A DNA stretch of 64,000 nucleotides from Trichoplax adhaerens. Lineage: Eukaryota > Placozoa > Uniplacotomia > Trichoplacea > Trichoplacidae. The stretch is from positions 3,864,008 to 3,928,007 of the forward strand of contig NW_002060943.1 in the NCBI RefSeq assembly GCF_000150275.1, in the 5' to 3' direction. The translations under genes were made by a program, and so were the position numbers. The notes beneath the pieces are model-generated. The model saw nothing but the letters and a program-made list of their open reading frames with translations. It did no database searches and had not been told where the DNA came from. This document shows, piece by piece, positions 1 to 11,170 of the stretch (the stretch's first letter is position 1; each line of letters begins with the position of its first letter).

Positions 1-300
1 GACTTGCTTTATGCTATCTTATTTTAAGTCTAAGTATAATAGCTAGTTATTGTTGGTTATTATTTTATTGCTTTTTCTTTTTGTTATAGATTGCTAGTGA
101 AAACTACTAAAATAAAGTCGTAACCTAGAGTATGTTGTACTTTTTGCGACTATTCTTTTGAGGCTATCTAGAAGGGTAGTTCTAGATATTTTAAGCTACG
201 TAGATAGTTGTGACAAGGACTCTCTCATAATAGAAAAACTTCTTATCCAAAGTCATTACTATAAAATACTATCAAAATAGCTGAAAAATATGCGTAAGGT

Positions 301-579
301 TTGTAAAGAATATAGAGATACACGCTATAAGTTATATCCCTGCTGTTCAAAGAATTCATGCTAAAATGGAATAATTTAAGTGATAGCTTTATCAAATTTT
401 ATCATACTTTATATTTAAACTATATGGAATATAGAGGAAAGAATATAGAAATTATTATAGAGATAAAAGTTGTATCTCTACCGTTTAGCAAGTTCATACC
501 GTATGTAAACTAGAATAGAATAACTGAAGTGATAATGCTGTCAAATTATGATCATAGTTTACATCTAAAGTATGCTTTG
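301..579. repeat. Degenerate tandem duplication, two ~130 bp copies
   Basis: About 301-430 and about 440-579 can be aligned as two diverged direct copies. The best-kept part runs from a run like 'agtgatagctttatcaaatt' near 380 to 'agtgataatgctgtcaaatt' near 528, then into similar 'tcatactttatattta' and 'tcatagtttacatcta' stretches. The copies differ at many positions and by small indels. No coding content is visible. Alignment was by eye, so borders are approximate. Confidence 0.42.
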
Positions 580-718
580 ATACAAAACTTGATAATCAAA
601 ATACATTAGAAACCATCTAATCCTACACCTTATGGATCACTATCGATTGGGTACTAGGTTAATACAGAGTATGAGTAAAGCGATAATTGGCTATCGCAAT
701 TATTCAAGAGTTTTCATT

Positions 719-1080
719 ACGCTTATAAATTATAGAGACGCTTCAACAAAGAAGATTTAGTAATTCTCAACTTTTCGGTTAAGTAAAAGCTAAATTCTCT
801 ATGTACATCAATATAACAGCTCTGTTTTCAGCTGCAGAGTCAGTTATACTCCTTTTCGATTATACTTTTCAATACTGCAGTAGAATAGAGACTCTAAATG
901 CTAGGCAATCACGTCACCGTATGCTTATATATTATGGAGACACTTCAATGGAGAGGATTTAGTAATTCTCAGCTTTTTCGATAAGTAAAAGAAGCTGAAT
1001 TCTCTGTGTACTGTACATCGGCATAATAGCTCTATTTTCAGTTGTAGACTTAGTTATAGTCCCTTCTGATTATACTTTTT
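719..1080. repeat. Direct duplication, two ~155 bp copies
   Basis: Copy 1 is about 719-871 and copy 2 about 921-1080, separated by roughly 50 bp. Both run from 'gcttata.attat.gaga' through 'gatttagtaattctcag', 'aagtaaaag', 'aattctctgtgtac' and 'agctctattttcag' to 'gattatactttt'. Divergence is modest. No coding potential is seen. This looks like a local segmental duplication rather than a transposon, since no terminal repeats are visible. Confidence 0.7.
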
Positions 1081-1430
1081 AGTAAATTATTATAGTACAT
1101 TACTGTACTTTCAAAAATAACCTCCAGAGCAGCGCGGGTTTTTTTTTTTTAAATCTTTGTTTAACCAGATTCATCTTTTGCGTTACTATTATAATATTCT
1201 AAATTTAACATAAAGATAATCTCATACCTATAGTAACTACATCAGAATTATTGATAGCCACAAAAATTAATACATATCTACGCATTAATCAGTACTTTAA
1301 AACATAATTATTTATATAATCACAGGATAAGACGACAAATAATTGACTTCTAAGATCTGAAATAATTTCAATCATAGTCCTCGCAAATATCACATTGGTA
1401 GGAATATAAGCATAGCAAGGGAATTTTCAT

Positions 1431-1620
1431 CAAGCAACCTATCCAGAATTTAGAGGATATGGTTGAGGATGTTATACTTCAGAGGATTCCATTTAGTCTT
1501 GCTAATCATAGCACTAATTTACCGTCAAGCAATCCATACAGAAATTAGAGAATATAGCTTAAGATGTCGTATTTTACAGTATTCTATTTAGCCTAGCAAA
1601 TCACAGTGCTGATCTACTAT
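1431..1620. repeat. Tandem duplication, two ~95 bp copies
   Basis: Units at 1431-1525 and 1526-1620 are adjacent and head-to-tail. Both start with 'caagcaa' and continue through 'ccagaatttagaggatat' or its variant, 'ccatttagtcttgctaatca' or its variant, and end in 'gcactaattta' or 'gtgctgatcta'. They match at most positions. No gene is seen in or around them. Confidence 0.65.
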
Positions 1621-2405
1621 TGCTATTCGACTAATTTAGGATGATATAAAGATAAAATATGTAGTAACCAATAGTCTCACCAACAATAATATTATTATAG
1701 CTATAGCACCTGATTTCTTAATGCTGTTCAATTGCTCGGCGTAGGTGTACGCATTGAAAATATTTTTCGTTACACTCTTCTTTTACCCCTTAAATATTGC
1801 ATGAAGGAGCGTCTAGTAAAGTTAGTATAATAATTTTCTGTTGTATGGTATTAAGAATAGCATACATACTCGTGTTAGTGTGAACTAAAGGTATTCCTTT
1901 CCTATTTTAACACTCCATCCACTTATAATTTCGTAAAGACTCCATTACTGAAAGTTAATGCTGACCAGTTCTACTAATTAAATTCCTTTGATCTCAGCTA
2001 TTTTGAAGGTAAATTAGTGCCATAGCAACGTAAATTAGACTTAGATATAGATTAAGTACAATAGTCTCATTTTTCCATTGGTTAATGCAAATTGAATAGG
2101 CATGAACAAATTCTATTTTGTTATCTTTTCTACGGACAAAAGATATCAAGATGACGCATTGCAATTGTAGCAAATGCTAGCACTATTTTAAAGTAGAAGG
2201 TTAATTTAAGTAGCATTAATAGCAACGCTTTTCGTCTTTTACCTCCCTCATCGTCTCTATAATCGTTAAGAAATAATCTCCCTCCATTATAGCTTTTTAA
2301 ACTCAAGACGAATAGTGTGTCGGCTAAATTCCCGTTATATTTATCATCTAAGGGCATTGAAAACTTGATAATGTAAAGTTAACAAGGAAATCAAGCTCAA
2401 CAGCC

Positions 2406-3434
2406 ATGGCCAATGAAAGCAACACAACATTATTACATATCCCAAGTACTTACCAAATTCTATCCGTTGCATTTATATCATTGATCATTACTATCGGAAG
2501 TATCGGCAATCTTGTTAACATTTATTTTATTTATAAAACACCATCGCTGCATAGCTTTAATAACATCCTTATAGCTCATTTAGCCATAAGTGATTTCTTG
2601 CAGGCAATATTAACACTACCTATGGCTATCTTGAACTCTTATTTACGCTTCAACAGCCCAATCATATTATGCCGGGCATTTGCGTTTACTCTTAACTTTT
2701 TGGTCATGGTTTCATTAGCAGCAACATCAGCAATTAGTATCGATCGTTATTTTGCTGTCATTTATCCTTATTCTTATTCGGCTAAAATGAAAATTAAGTA
2801 TATCAACATATTTATCGTATCGACCTGGTTGTCAGCAGCAATCACATCTGGAACTCCTTTACTTGGGTTACAACGCTACGGTCTAGGAGAATATTCATTT
2901 ATCGCTGATGGCTTACAATGCTGGTTTGATTTTCAGCATCATCAAAAAAATAGAATTGCCTTCATAGCTACCTTTGTTTACATCGTAGCAGCTATTTTAG
3001 TGACGATGACTTCCTATCTCGCTATATTTTACGTTGCCTGTCATAAAGGCATCACAGATGTATCTGTCGTAGGTTATGCATCGCTCAAGCGTTCTATTCG
3101 TACCACAGCATTGATAGTAGGCAGTAATTTAGCATGTTTTATACCTGTACTAGTTGGTGCTTCCATAAGTTATTTCACAAAGCGTGATTTACCTCCAGGA
3201 TTGACTGTCGCAGTCTATCTTCTAACATTCTTTAATCCCGCCATTAATCCTGTTATTTATGCCTATACCAACGAAATACTCCGTAGGAAAATAAAACAAT
3301 ATTGTTACTGTCCCTGCAATCCACGCTTTAGGCAAATAAAAGTTCGTAGTAACACTACAATGAGTTCATTATCGTGTCCCAATCAGTTAAGTCAAGAAAG
3401 TAATTTTATATTAAATCAATCGATAACTGTGTAA
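2406..3434 (+). CDS. Class A (rhodopsin-like) G protein-coupled receptor, intronless
   Basis: A single-exon receptor of 342 aa that would sit in the plasma membrane and activate heterotrimeric G proteins; the ligand is unknown. Seven hydrophobic segments are visible. Family marks in order are N-glycosylation sites at N3 and N6, TM1 Gly-Asn at 34-35, the TM2 Asp at 63 (AISD), the TM3 cysteine C89 pairing with C172 (QCW) in loop 2, DRY at 113-115, CFIP at 244-247 in TM6 and NPVIY at 281-285. A Cys cluster at 300-304 may be palmitoylated. The usual TM6 Trp of CWxP is Phe here. The ATG at 2406 is chosen because it precedes the glycosylated N-terminus and leaves a normal family length. It shares ECL2 'QCW', 'IRTT.LIVG' before TM6 and loop lengths with the receptors at 14959 and 23055, so the three are probably paralogues. 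No orthologue outside this group is recognised. Confidence 0.93.
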   Translation: MANESNTTLLHIPSTYQILSVAFISLIITIGSIGNLVNIYFIYKTPSLHSFNNILIAHLAISDFLQAILTLPMAILNSYLRFNSPIILCRAFAFTLNFLVMVSLAATSAISIDRYFAVIYPYSYSAKMKIKYINIFIVSTWLSAAITSGTPLLGLQRYGLGEYSFIADGLQCWFDFQHHQKNRIAFIATFVYIVAAILVTMTSYLAIFYVACHKGITDVSVVGYASLKRSIRTTALIVGSNLACFIPVLVGASISYFTKRDLPPGLTVAVYLLTFFNPAINPVIYAYTNEILRRKIKQYCYCPCNPRFRQIKVRSNTTMSSLSCPNQLSQESNFILNQSITV

Positions 3435-3508
3435 ATTCTCGAAGAAAGGCACCCTTCATATCATTACTGATCTAATGAAGCACGGAATGAATACTTACAA
3501 CAGTATCA

Positions 3509-4340
3509 ACCAGACTGGAAGTGACATAAATCAAGCTATGATTAATACGAACAAACTTTAAATAAGGATTAATGTATTAGAAAGTTTTATTAAAAAGCAA
3601 AATTACCTCTAAGTATTTACCATCTTATAGAGTGGCTCAATGACCAGCAAAGGATTAATTTGTACTACCATTTCAGGTTAAGACTACGCCAATAAAATAT
3701 ATTACAAAGTAATAACGAAAATCTGAAGTTACATTGTAACTTATATTAAAATTAACATCTCTCAGGACCTCAGGAAAAACTCTAAAAATTTATTTATCAA
3801 TTATGAGTAATTAGAACGGTAGTAAATTTTGCTCAAATATCCAAGGATAGTGTTATATTAATCTAATATAATAATTAACAAACATTATCGTATATATCCT
3901 ATCCAGTAAGTTACTTATTTTGAATTTACTATCAAAAATAATTCCTTTGTAATTCATTTTTATATTATTGACATTTAATACTTCATTTTAACCAGACTTA
4001 AAGTGACGTAAAACAAGCCACGATAAACAGGAACTAAATTTATCAAGGATTAACTGTATTAGAAAGTTTTACCAAATAGCAAAATTGCCTCTGACTATTT
4101 ATCATATTATAGAGTACTTCCATTGCCAGCAAAGCAATACGTGTACTGACATTTCAGGTTAAGACTATTCAATAAAAAATATAACAAAATAATAACTTAA
4201 GTTTGGAAGATTGTAACTTAAGTTAAATCAATATTTCCTAGGATCTCAGAAAAAACTCTACAAATTTATCTGTCAATCATGACTAATTAGAACAGTAGTA
4301 AATTTTGCTCAAATATTCAAGGATAGTGTGAGATTAATAC
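3509..4340. repeat. Direct duplication of a ~350 bp segment 3' of the receptor
   Basis: Copy 1 (3509-3864) and copy 2 (3991-4340) align over their whole length. Shared landmarks in the same order are 'accagact', 'gtattagaaagtttta', 'cagcaaag', 'atttcaggttaagacta', 'tagtaaattttgctcaaat' and 'caaggatagtgt'. A ~126 bp unrelated spacer lies between them. It begins 75 bp after the GPCR stop codon, so the first copy may overlap the receptor's 3' UTR. No open frame is conserved between copies, so it does not look like a duplicated exon. Confidence 0.82.
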
Positions 4341-7300
4341 CTGAAATTATGCTTCGATAAAAAGTAAAATTATACCAAGTAAAAATATAGAATAATTAAT
4401 ATTACTGGGCAATGAAGAGATGCTCTAATATTAAAGCGAAAGGATTATCGATCTGACTATTGGTTGATTCAATGACTTATAGCTATTCATAATATTGAGT
4501 ATAACGCTAAATCAAGATAATCTTATCTACTAAATTTTACGCTAAAATTCGGCCTAAAAAATATTTATTTTGTAGGGAATCAATAATCAGACAAAAATCA
4601 TATGCAACCAAGCACAATTCTATAACCTGCAAATTCAGGACGAAACTGACTAATACCACTTAATGCTCTTTAACTTTCAAAAAGAATATAAGTCTGTAGG
4701 GACATACTTGCACTGCATTTGGAGAAATACAATTTAAATTACTCCAGTCAATTTATAGACCGAACATAATAAATTTAAGCTATTCTATAATCATGTAAAC
4801 CACGCATACTGAACCTGATCTAGCAATATAAAATCAAAAAATTAAAATTTACAAATCACTTCTAATCATTATTAGTCACACAAATAACAAAAATTCTAAG
4901 ATACCCGTATCTTGGAATCTTATCAATGGAAATTTTACAGAATAGCTGGTTCCATAAATGTACTTTTATGTACAGCAGAGTGCTTGAAGAAATAATTCCT
5001 CCAAATTTTTATCTCAATCCCTCTTTTATAAACATTTTTTGGTATAATTTTAATAATGCTATATTTTAACCCATTAATATCTATATGGCAGCTATAATTC
5101 TGAATTATGCCTTTAGATAAAAAATTTAGATTGCATTTTAATTTTCTAATGTAACTTCACATGTCGCATTGGCAATCACGACTAATTTATGTAATTTTAA
5201 ACCTTCTAACCGTATATATAGGCCTCGGGATAATGAATTACCATATAATCATAGCGCCTTTGTACTCCCTTCACTTTTAATCGTTTAATAGCATTGTTAT
5301 CTATATATTTTAATATGCCAGTTTCTTTCATAATCTAGCTATATGATTCTAACTTCATATTTTCTGAAAATTGATACGAAATTACTTTAAGCTAATTGAT
5401 TAACCATGTCTTCATATTTCCTTATAAGAGTTATAATAGTGCACATAGTTTCTCGTTTCACCGTTTTTCCCTTCCTACATGAAGTAATTCAAGGCATAAG
5501 CTAAAAATTTTATTCTCAAAAACTCATGCATAAAATTTGTATTCTTTTCAAGTTCTCAAAGCTATATAATTCTAAGTATAATGCAAGGTTTATCCAAAGC
5601 CAATTTGCTAAGCTTGATACTAGACAGAAAGCTATTAGTCATAAAGATAAAGTATCATCTTAGCTCTAAAATAATCTATCCATTTATTGCTACGATAAAA
5701 ACATTTATCATAAATCCGAATTGTGTATTTTACTTTGTGTTAGCCATGACAACTTCATATCACAATACATGGACGACCACTTTTACACAGTAAATCAATA
5801 GCAAAGGTTGAATACAACCTGAATCCCATTAAAGAGTATTTGTATAATTTCAGCATTTTAACACCAGTCACGAAATTGTGATAATCAGTCTGGATCTTCG
5901 ATATTCCTTTTGTTCCATTCATATAAAGCACAGATTAATAATGCTGAAATAGCCTTAATATAATCAAACTAATAGATTGTAGGGGGTATGAATATGATTT
6001 CTAAACTAAAACAATAATAGAATACAGAGATAAAACCCTGAAAAGAAATTGTGTAATATTAGCAATAAGATGATATTCTCTATTTTTAAGCACTATGTTA
6101 CTGCTTTAATTCAAAATTAATTGTATTTCAGTACAATTAGACTATTTTAATATATTATTTGATTTTTAGCTATAAATATTGCTATTTTAACTTAAACTAC
6201 TGCTACGTCAATAAAAGTAATTTTATAATTTGAGAGTAAATCACGAAACCATCAAGTACACATATAATATATGATCCATTACATGCAGTGCGCTAAAATG
6301 AAATTTTGAAATCGATTGAGATATTATGTAGGGTGTACCGTTACAAAAAGAATGGAATGATCACCTTAAATACTTACTTAAGCTGTCTTTATATCCTAAT
6401 TTTTAGATTTGCTGTAACAATGGTAAATAACAGTTAAACTAGTAACAGCTGGGCTTAATTCCCACGTAACCTGAAATAAGCACAGGATTTTACTATTCAC
6501 AAAGAACCATACGCAAATTTACCGAGCTATGCTGATCAACGTATCATAACTATCCTATTTTGCGCTAAATCAAACTTTAAAAGGGTACCAAAAATTATTA
6601 GACTATTTTGATCTATTGGTAACTTGCAATAAATACACAATTTACGGTATTAATATTTTGCACAAGATTTACTGCTTATTATCTAATTTTAGCAAAGAAA
6701 TGAATCCTAATTAGCTGAAAGATGAAGTTAATCTAATCCACAAATCTTATACACTGATATCGAAGAAACTTCTCAGCTATCAGATTTCGTCTTTAATCTA
6801 AAGAATTTTGTTACCACATTATTCAATTCAATACTGCAGTGGAAATTTAATTTATGACAAATAATATCGTAATTATGCATTAGTAATCCTATAAGTAAAG
6901 AATGATTGTAAAAGTCGGATATAGCTGCCGGTAAAATTGTGATTAGTTAAAGATTAAAGTAGAAGATCGATAATTGCTATTTTTATTCACCCATCAAAAT
7001 AGGCTTCAAAACTTTTACAAAATAATTATTGCCTAATTTTAAATATTGATCATAGCAGTTTCATCTGATTACGGAACAACATGAACTAATACCTTTTTGT
7101 AAGTGTGTATGCAAATTCGAAAGCTAATTATTATTCTGTGATGTCTAATTTAATGCCTTAATCCAATGTTATTGAAATATATTATGGGGTCAAGTTATTC
7201 ATAAGTCAATCTCACACTTTACCTAACGTTCATTACTAATAATAAATATCATACATTCTTGTCACATACTTCGGTCATTTTAGACTAAGTTCATGCTGTA

Positions 7301-10240
7301 TCCATTTGAAGTGATTTTATTCGTTATTTACCTAAAGTGCATAGAGATTATTTATTGGTTCCTATCATGAAGTATGAATTTAAAACCCTGAAATAACAGC
7401 TGCTGATTCTGATATGAGTAAATATAAAGAGTAAATGACCTTATAGTAAATATCAACTAGTTCCTATCTTTAATTCTATTTGGTTGTTTAGTGAACTCTA
7501 ATACCTAATTTTAGAATTCTGACGACTACAGCTCATTACTTTCCCTTTACATAAATGATTATGTTCGAGTAAAATAGGATTCTAATTAATTAAGGGCTAT
7601 TCCATACAAATACGATCTTGCACTGTATGCAATTAATGACCTATCCCCGACTAGGTATTTTATCAATCGAACAGTAGTCAGCCAAGTAAGAATATACACA
7701 AGTAAAATACTGTAAATAAGAATAATTTCAATATAAAGACCGAGCCATACACAATAGGAAGACATTAACTTATCGCCATCAATAGTACCTTGTTACCAAA
7801 ATTTGTTTGTTAGAGTTAATTAAGATACTGTTATGTAACGAAAGCTAATTTTTACAATTCTCCTTCAATATTTTAAAGATTTTTGTATTGTAATAAGTAC
7901 ACTAGCTTTAAAAAATAACTAATTTGGTTGGATGACAGTAGATACTACTTAGTATCTTAGTACAGTACATTAAGAATTCGATTACATTATTCGAGTCAAA
8001 ATTTAGCAATATCCGGTAGCATAATTTTGTTATGAATTATAAAATGTAAGATTGTAATTTAAGCGATATACGTATTAGTGAGTGTAACAGTTGTGCTTCA
8101 GTTATGATATAACTGATAGCTAACTTTGATCATAAAATACAGTAGAAGTTAGATTACTTTGCCCATTGATTACAACGTAACCCCGAACATTTTGATCTAA
8201 GTTCTAATTTAAGATCGCTGGTCTGTCTTAATGTATTTCATAGTTATATGCGTATGCTACATACGGTGGAAAGATACAATTGGTATCAATTTAGTAATTT
8301 CGGGAATCTAGGGTAAAATTTATGTTGTCATATGCGATTAATTGTCAGTTTAATTTAGACTACTTAAGACTAATGAATTGATAGTCTGACATCATTAACT
8401 TTTCTGCATAGAATATATGAGGTAGCATGGTTCAGTAGTTGAGTAGTTAAAATTAGTAATATCAGAAGTTATAGATTAGAATTTTCCTAAAAGTCGTGAA
8501 TAGTCTTATTCCTTTGATAGTTTGGTTGGTCAAGGTAGTAATTCTTTTAAGCAATTTTATATGATTGTTGTTAAAAGTTATGATAAACTGTTTTTTTCTA
8601 CTTAATTTAACTTAAGTTGGAATTCAAAGTTAGTAGTATTAATAATTTCTATATCTACTATGACTGTTAATTAAAGAATACTTCTGATATTAGTATTTAT
8701 TATTTATAGATGGTGATTGCGGCAGCTCCTTCACGCATGACTTAAGTTTGGAAAGTAAAGTCTAGACTTAGAAATTATGGCTATAGCAAAAAGTACCATA
8801 ATTTTCTACCGGTAAATAGCTAACTAATTTCATCACTTTAACATAAATCAAAGAATTTTAGTAGCAATGACGTTAAAAGTCTACCCGTAATAAAATAAAT
8901 ATTTCTCTGTTAATTGATTTCGCCTAGTTTATTCAAAATTACGGCGTAGATAATAAATTACACGATAACAGATAACATTACAATATCTAGATTTCGAAAT
9001 CAATACCGCTACTTTTTTGTCAAACTATTTCAACATCGGGGCAAGATTATATTCTAATAATATGCTATTTAGCGGTAAACGCAACGTACTGAAGTTTGCT
9101 GCGTCGATGCGCTCTCCCAAACTACGTGTATACGGGTATGTTTAGCAGCTAAATAAACTAAAGATTGAAGAATGACATTTCCAAATTTTAATCACGATCA
9201 TATCAGTAATGATCATGCACCTGTAGTAGTTTCAGCTAATTACAGCAGTAATTGAAGTACGGCAGCATTAAGAAGTAGGATAGTCTACTATGCTTATAAG
9301 GTAATTTAATGATTGCTGATGATGAAATGGTATACTTATATCATTCGTACTATGTGCGTGTAATGACCTTATGTAACGTTAGAGATTTGCGCAATTTTAA
9401 TAACCCAGATTTTGAGTAAGACGATTGCGGACCTAGGGAGTTGTAAAACCCAAGCACTACAGCACCACAACCAAAATAAATTCAAGTCTAAGCAGCGCTA
9501 AGCTACTAAATCGATCTTGTCAACACTAAATGCTTTGTTTTATCCGAATATACAGTGTTTGATACCATATATATGTCTTATTGTTGCACCATTTTACATT
9601 AGCTTATCTAATCCAGACCTTCAGTGCCTTTAATTAAACTTTCGAAATCAGTTGTTTTGATGAACAGAAATATAGATCCGACCACGATTCATAATGTCTT
9701 AGCTAAGAAAAATGTAATATCTTTTATCATTCACACTAAACATTAAACATCCTTTACTCTAACTTCAGGATTATATATATGTAGTAAAAGGACTAAAAGT
9801 AGAGTCCTTTGTAGTTTTTAGTATGTAATTAGTATTATTTTACTATACAGAATACCTACAAAGTGATAGTGTCTTTAAGTTTTACCCTGCCAAATCATCA
9901 TGTCGCCATCTTTTCTTCTTCATTATTTTACAAGGTATTATATAGATTACTATAGAAGTAGCCCTATAGAGCAAATGCCTAATCTAAAGAAAGGGCGTTT
10001 GATCGTCTATTCAAATTGTAAAGAAATTTGACTTAGTAGCAAAACCCTATCCTTAGAGAAAGGGGATTTATAACATGACGATAAAGTACTGTAATGTAGT
10101 CTATACTCGTACAGTTACAGTACAATCTGACGCTAAAACATCAACTGTCAATACTCGCGAATACTAAGCGGTACTAATGTCAGAAAAGTAGTCGTAGTAG
10201 TCATATAAATTTTTTTGATAAGCGATACTGTGATCTTCAT
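4341..10240. other. Gene-poor AT-rich spacer
   Basis: No reading frame with family motifs was found on either strand. Short open frames (for example 5581-5793 on +) are of the length expected by chance. A segment at 9380-9467 is shared with the spacer before the third receptor (see separate entry). Nothing else stood out. Confidence 0.6.
9380..9467. repeat. Dispersed segment, copy A (partner at 21530-21618)
   Basis: About 88 bp run parallel to 21530-21618: 'tagagattt', 'ttttaataac', 'ttgcg.acct', 'ttgtaaaaccca' against 'ttataaaaccca', then 'cactacag'. The two copies lie in the spacers upstream of the second and third GPCR genes. Similarity fades on both sides. This is either a remnant of the receptor duplication or an old dispersed repeat. 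Confidence 0.55.
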
Positions 10241-10249
10241 AAAAAAACG

Positions 10250-11170
10250 AATTTTTCCGGATTTGTGTCCGATATAGTTTTCGGATTCGGGGACCGGTCG
10301 GGTTTGTGTCCGATATAATTTTCCTGTTTTGGAACCGGTCGGGTTTATTTTTAATTTATGTCTGAATTATAATTTTTCTGTTTTAATTTTTGGATTTTTG
10401 TTCATGAAAAATATCGTAAGAGTTGATTTTGAGATTTGGACTTTTTGTTATGAATTTGAAACTTTGGAATTTTATGACGTGACTTGAAGTCACATTAGGA
10501 GATTTAGTGAGGAAAATAGAAAATAAGATGGAAATTGGCAGAGGTTGTGTTGATTGTTAGGTAGTTAGAATGTTGTTTTTATGACTAAATCTTGATGTTT
10601 AAAGGTTGATTTTTAGCTTTTTATAGTGTATTAATGATAGAAATTATGTTAGAAATGAAGTTTGATGTATTTTTATAGTTAGCTTATTACTTTTATAGTG
10701 TTTTGTAAGGGAATCGTAGGGTAAATTGTGTCTGAACTTTGAATGATTTTTGTTTTCTTAACTGGTGCAAAGTAGTTTTGTAAAACGGATCTTAAGAGCG
10801 ATTGGTTAGCAAATGTTTAGTTTTAAATACCTCTGACGGCTCTACGAAGCCTATAAATGATAGTGCAATTAGAAAATTTAGAGAGAGAGTAGAAGAAGAT
10901 TTTATTTGAAGAACTTGTTGAATTTAAAAGGCCTTCGGGGTCGAATTGTCGTAAGTTAAAACGTTTTTCTTTTTGAAAGGTTGTTTGGTCGTTGACAGTT
11001 TTTAAGTCTGTCATTTATTTTAATAATACTTAAAGCTAAGTATTTGTGCGGTTGTTCGGTTTATACTTCTCTCCATTTTTGTTTTGAAATAAATTGTTGT
11101 TCGGTTATTTCCCCAAATTTTATTTGGTGTCAAAGTATTAGCGTTAAGTCGACCGGAGTGCAACGAAAGT
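10250..11170 (+). mobile_element. Possible LTR-like or other transposon remnant
   Basis: From the 41-bp repeats to about 11170 the + strand is unusually rich in G and T and poor in C, unlike both flanks. Near its right part there is a TATA-like 'tataaat' (10851-10857), a purine-rich stretch, then 'aataaa' (about 11088), a GT-rich stretch and 'tttggtgtcaaag' (about 11124), which resembles the tRNA primer-binding start seen just inside many LTRs. This order is what a promoter, R region, poly(A) signal and PBS would give. No reverse transcriptase frame, second LTR, or target-site duplication was found, so a degraded element of another class, or an unusual non-coding transcript, remains possible. 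Confidence 0.35.
10258..10339. repeat. 41-bp tandem repeat, two clear units plus a decayed third
   Basis: Units at 10258-10298 and 10299-10339 are both exactly 41 bp and share 'tttgtgtccgatata.tttt' and end in 'ggaccggt' or 'gaaccggt'. A third, degraded unit seems to continue to about 10400 ('atgtctgaattata.ttttt'). The repeats are GC-richer than their surroundings and mark the left side of the strand-skewed element below. Confidence 0.8.

Noticed and set aside
2130-2357. 75-codon minus-strand open frame before the first receptor
   Set aside because: No domain, no splice-compatible continuation seen, and a length expected by chance in long AT-rich spacers.
5581-5793. 70-codon plus-strand open frame
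   Set aside because: No recognisable motif; the hydrophobic content follows from base composition.
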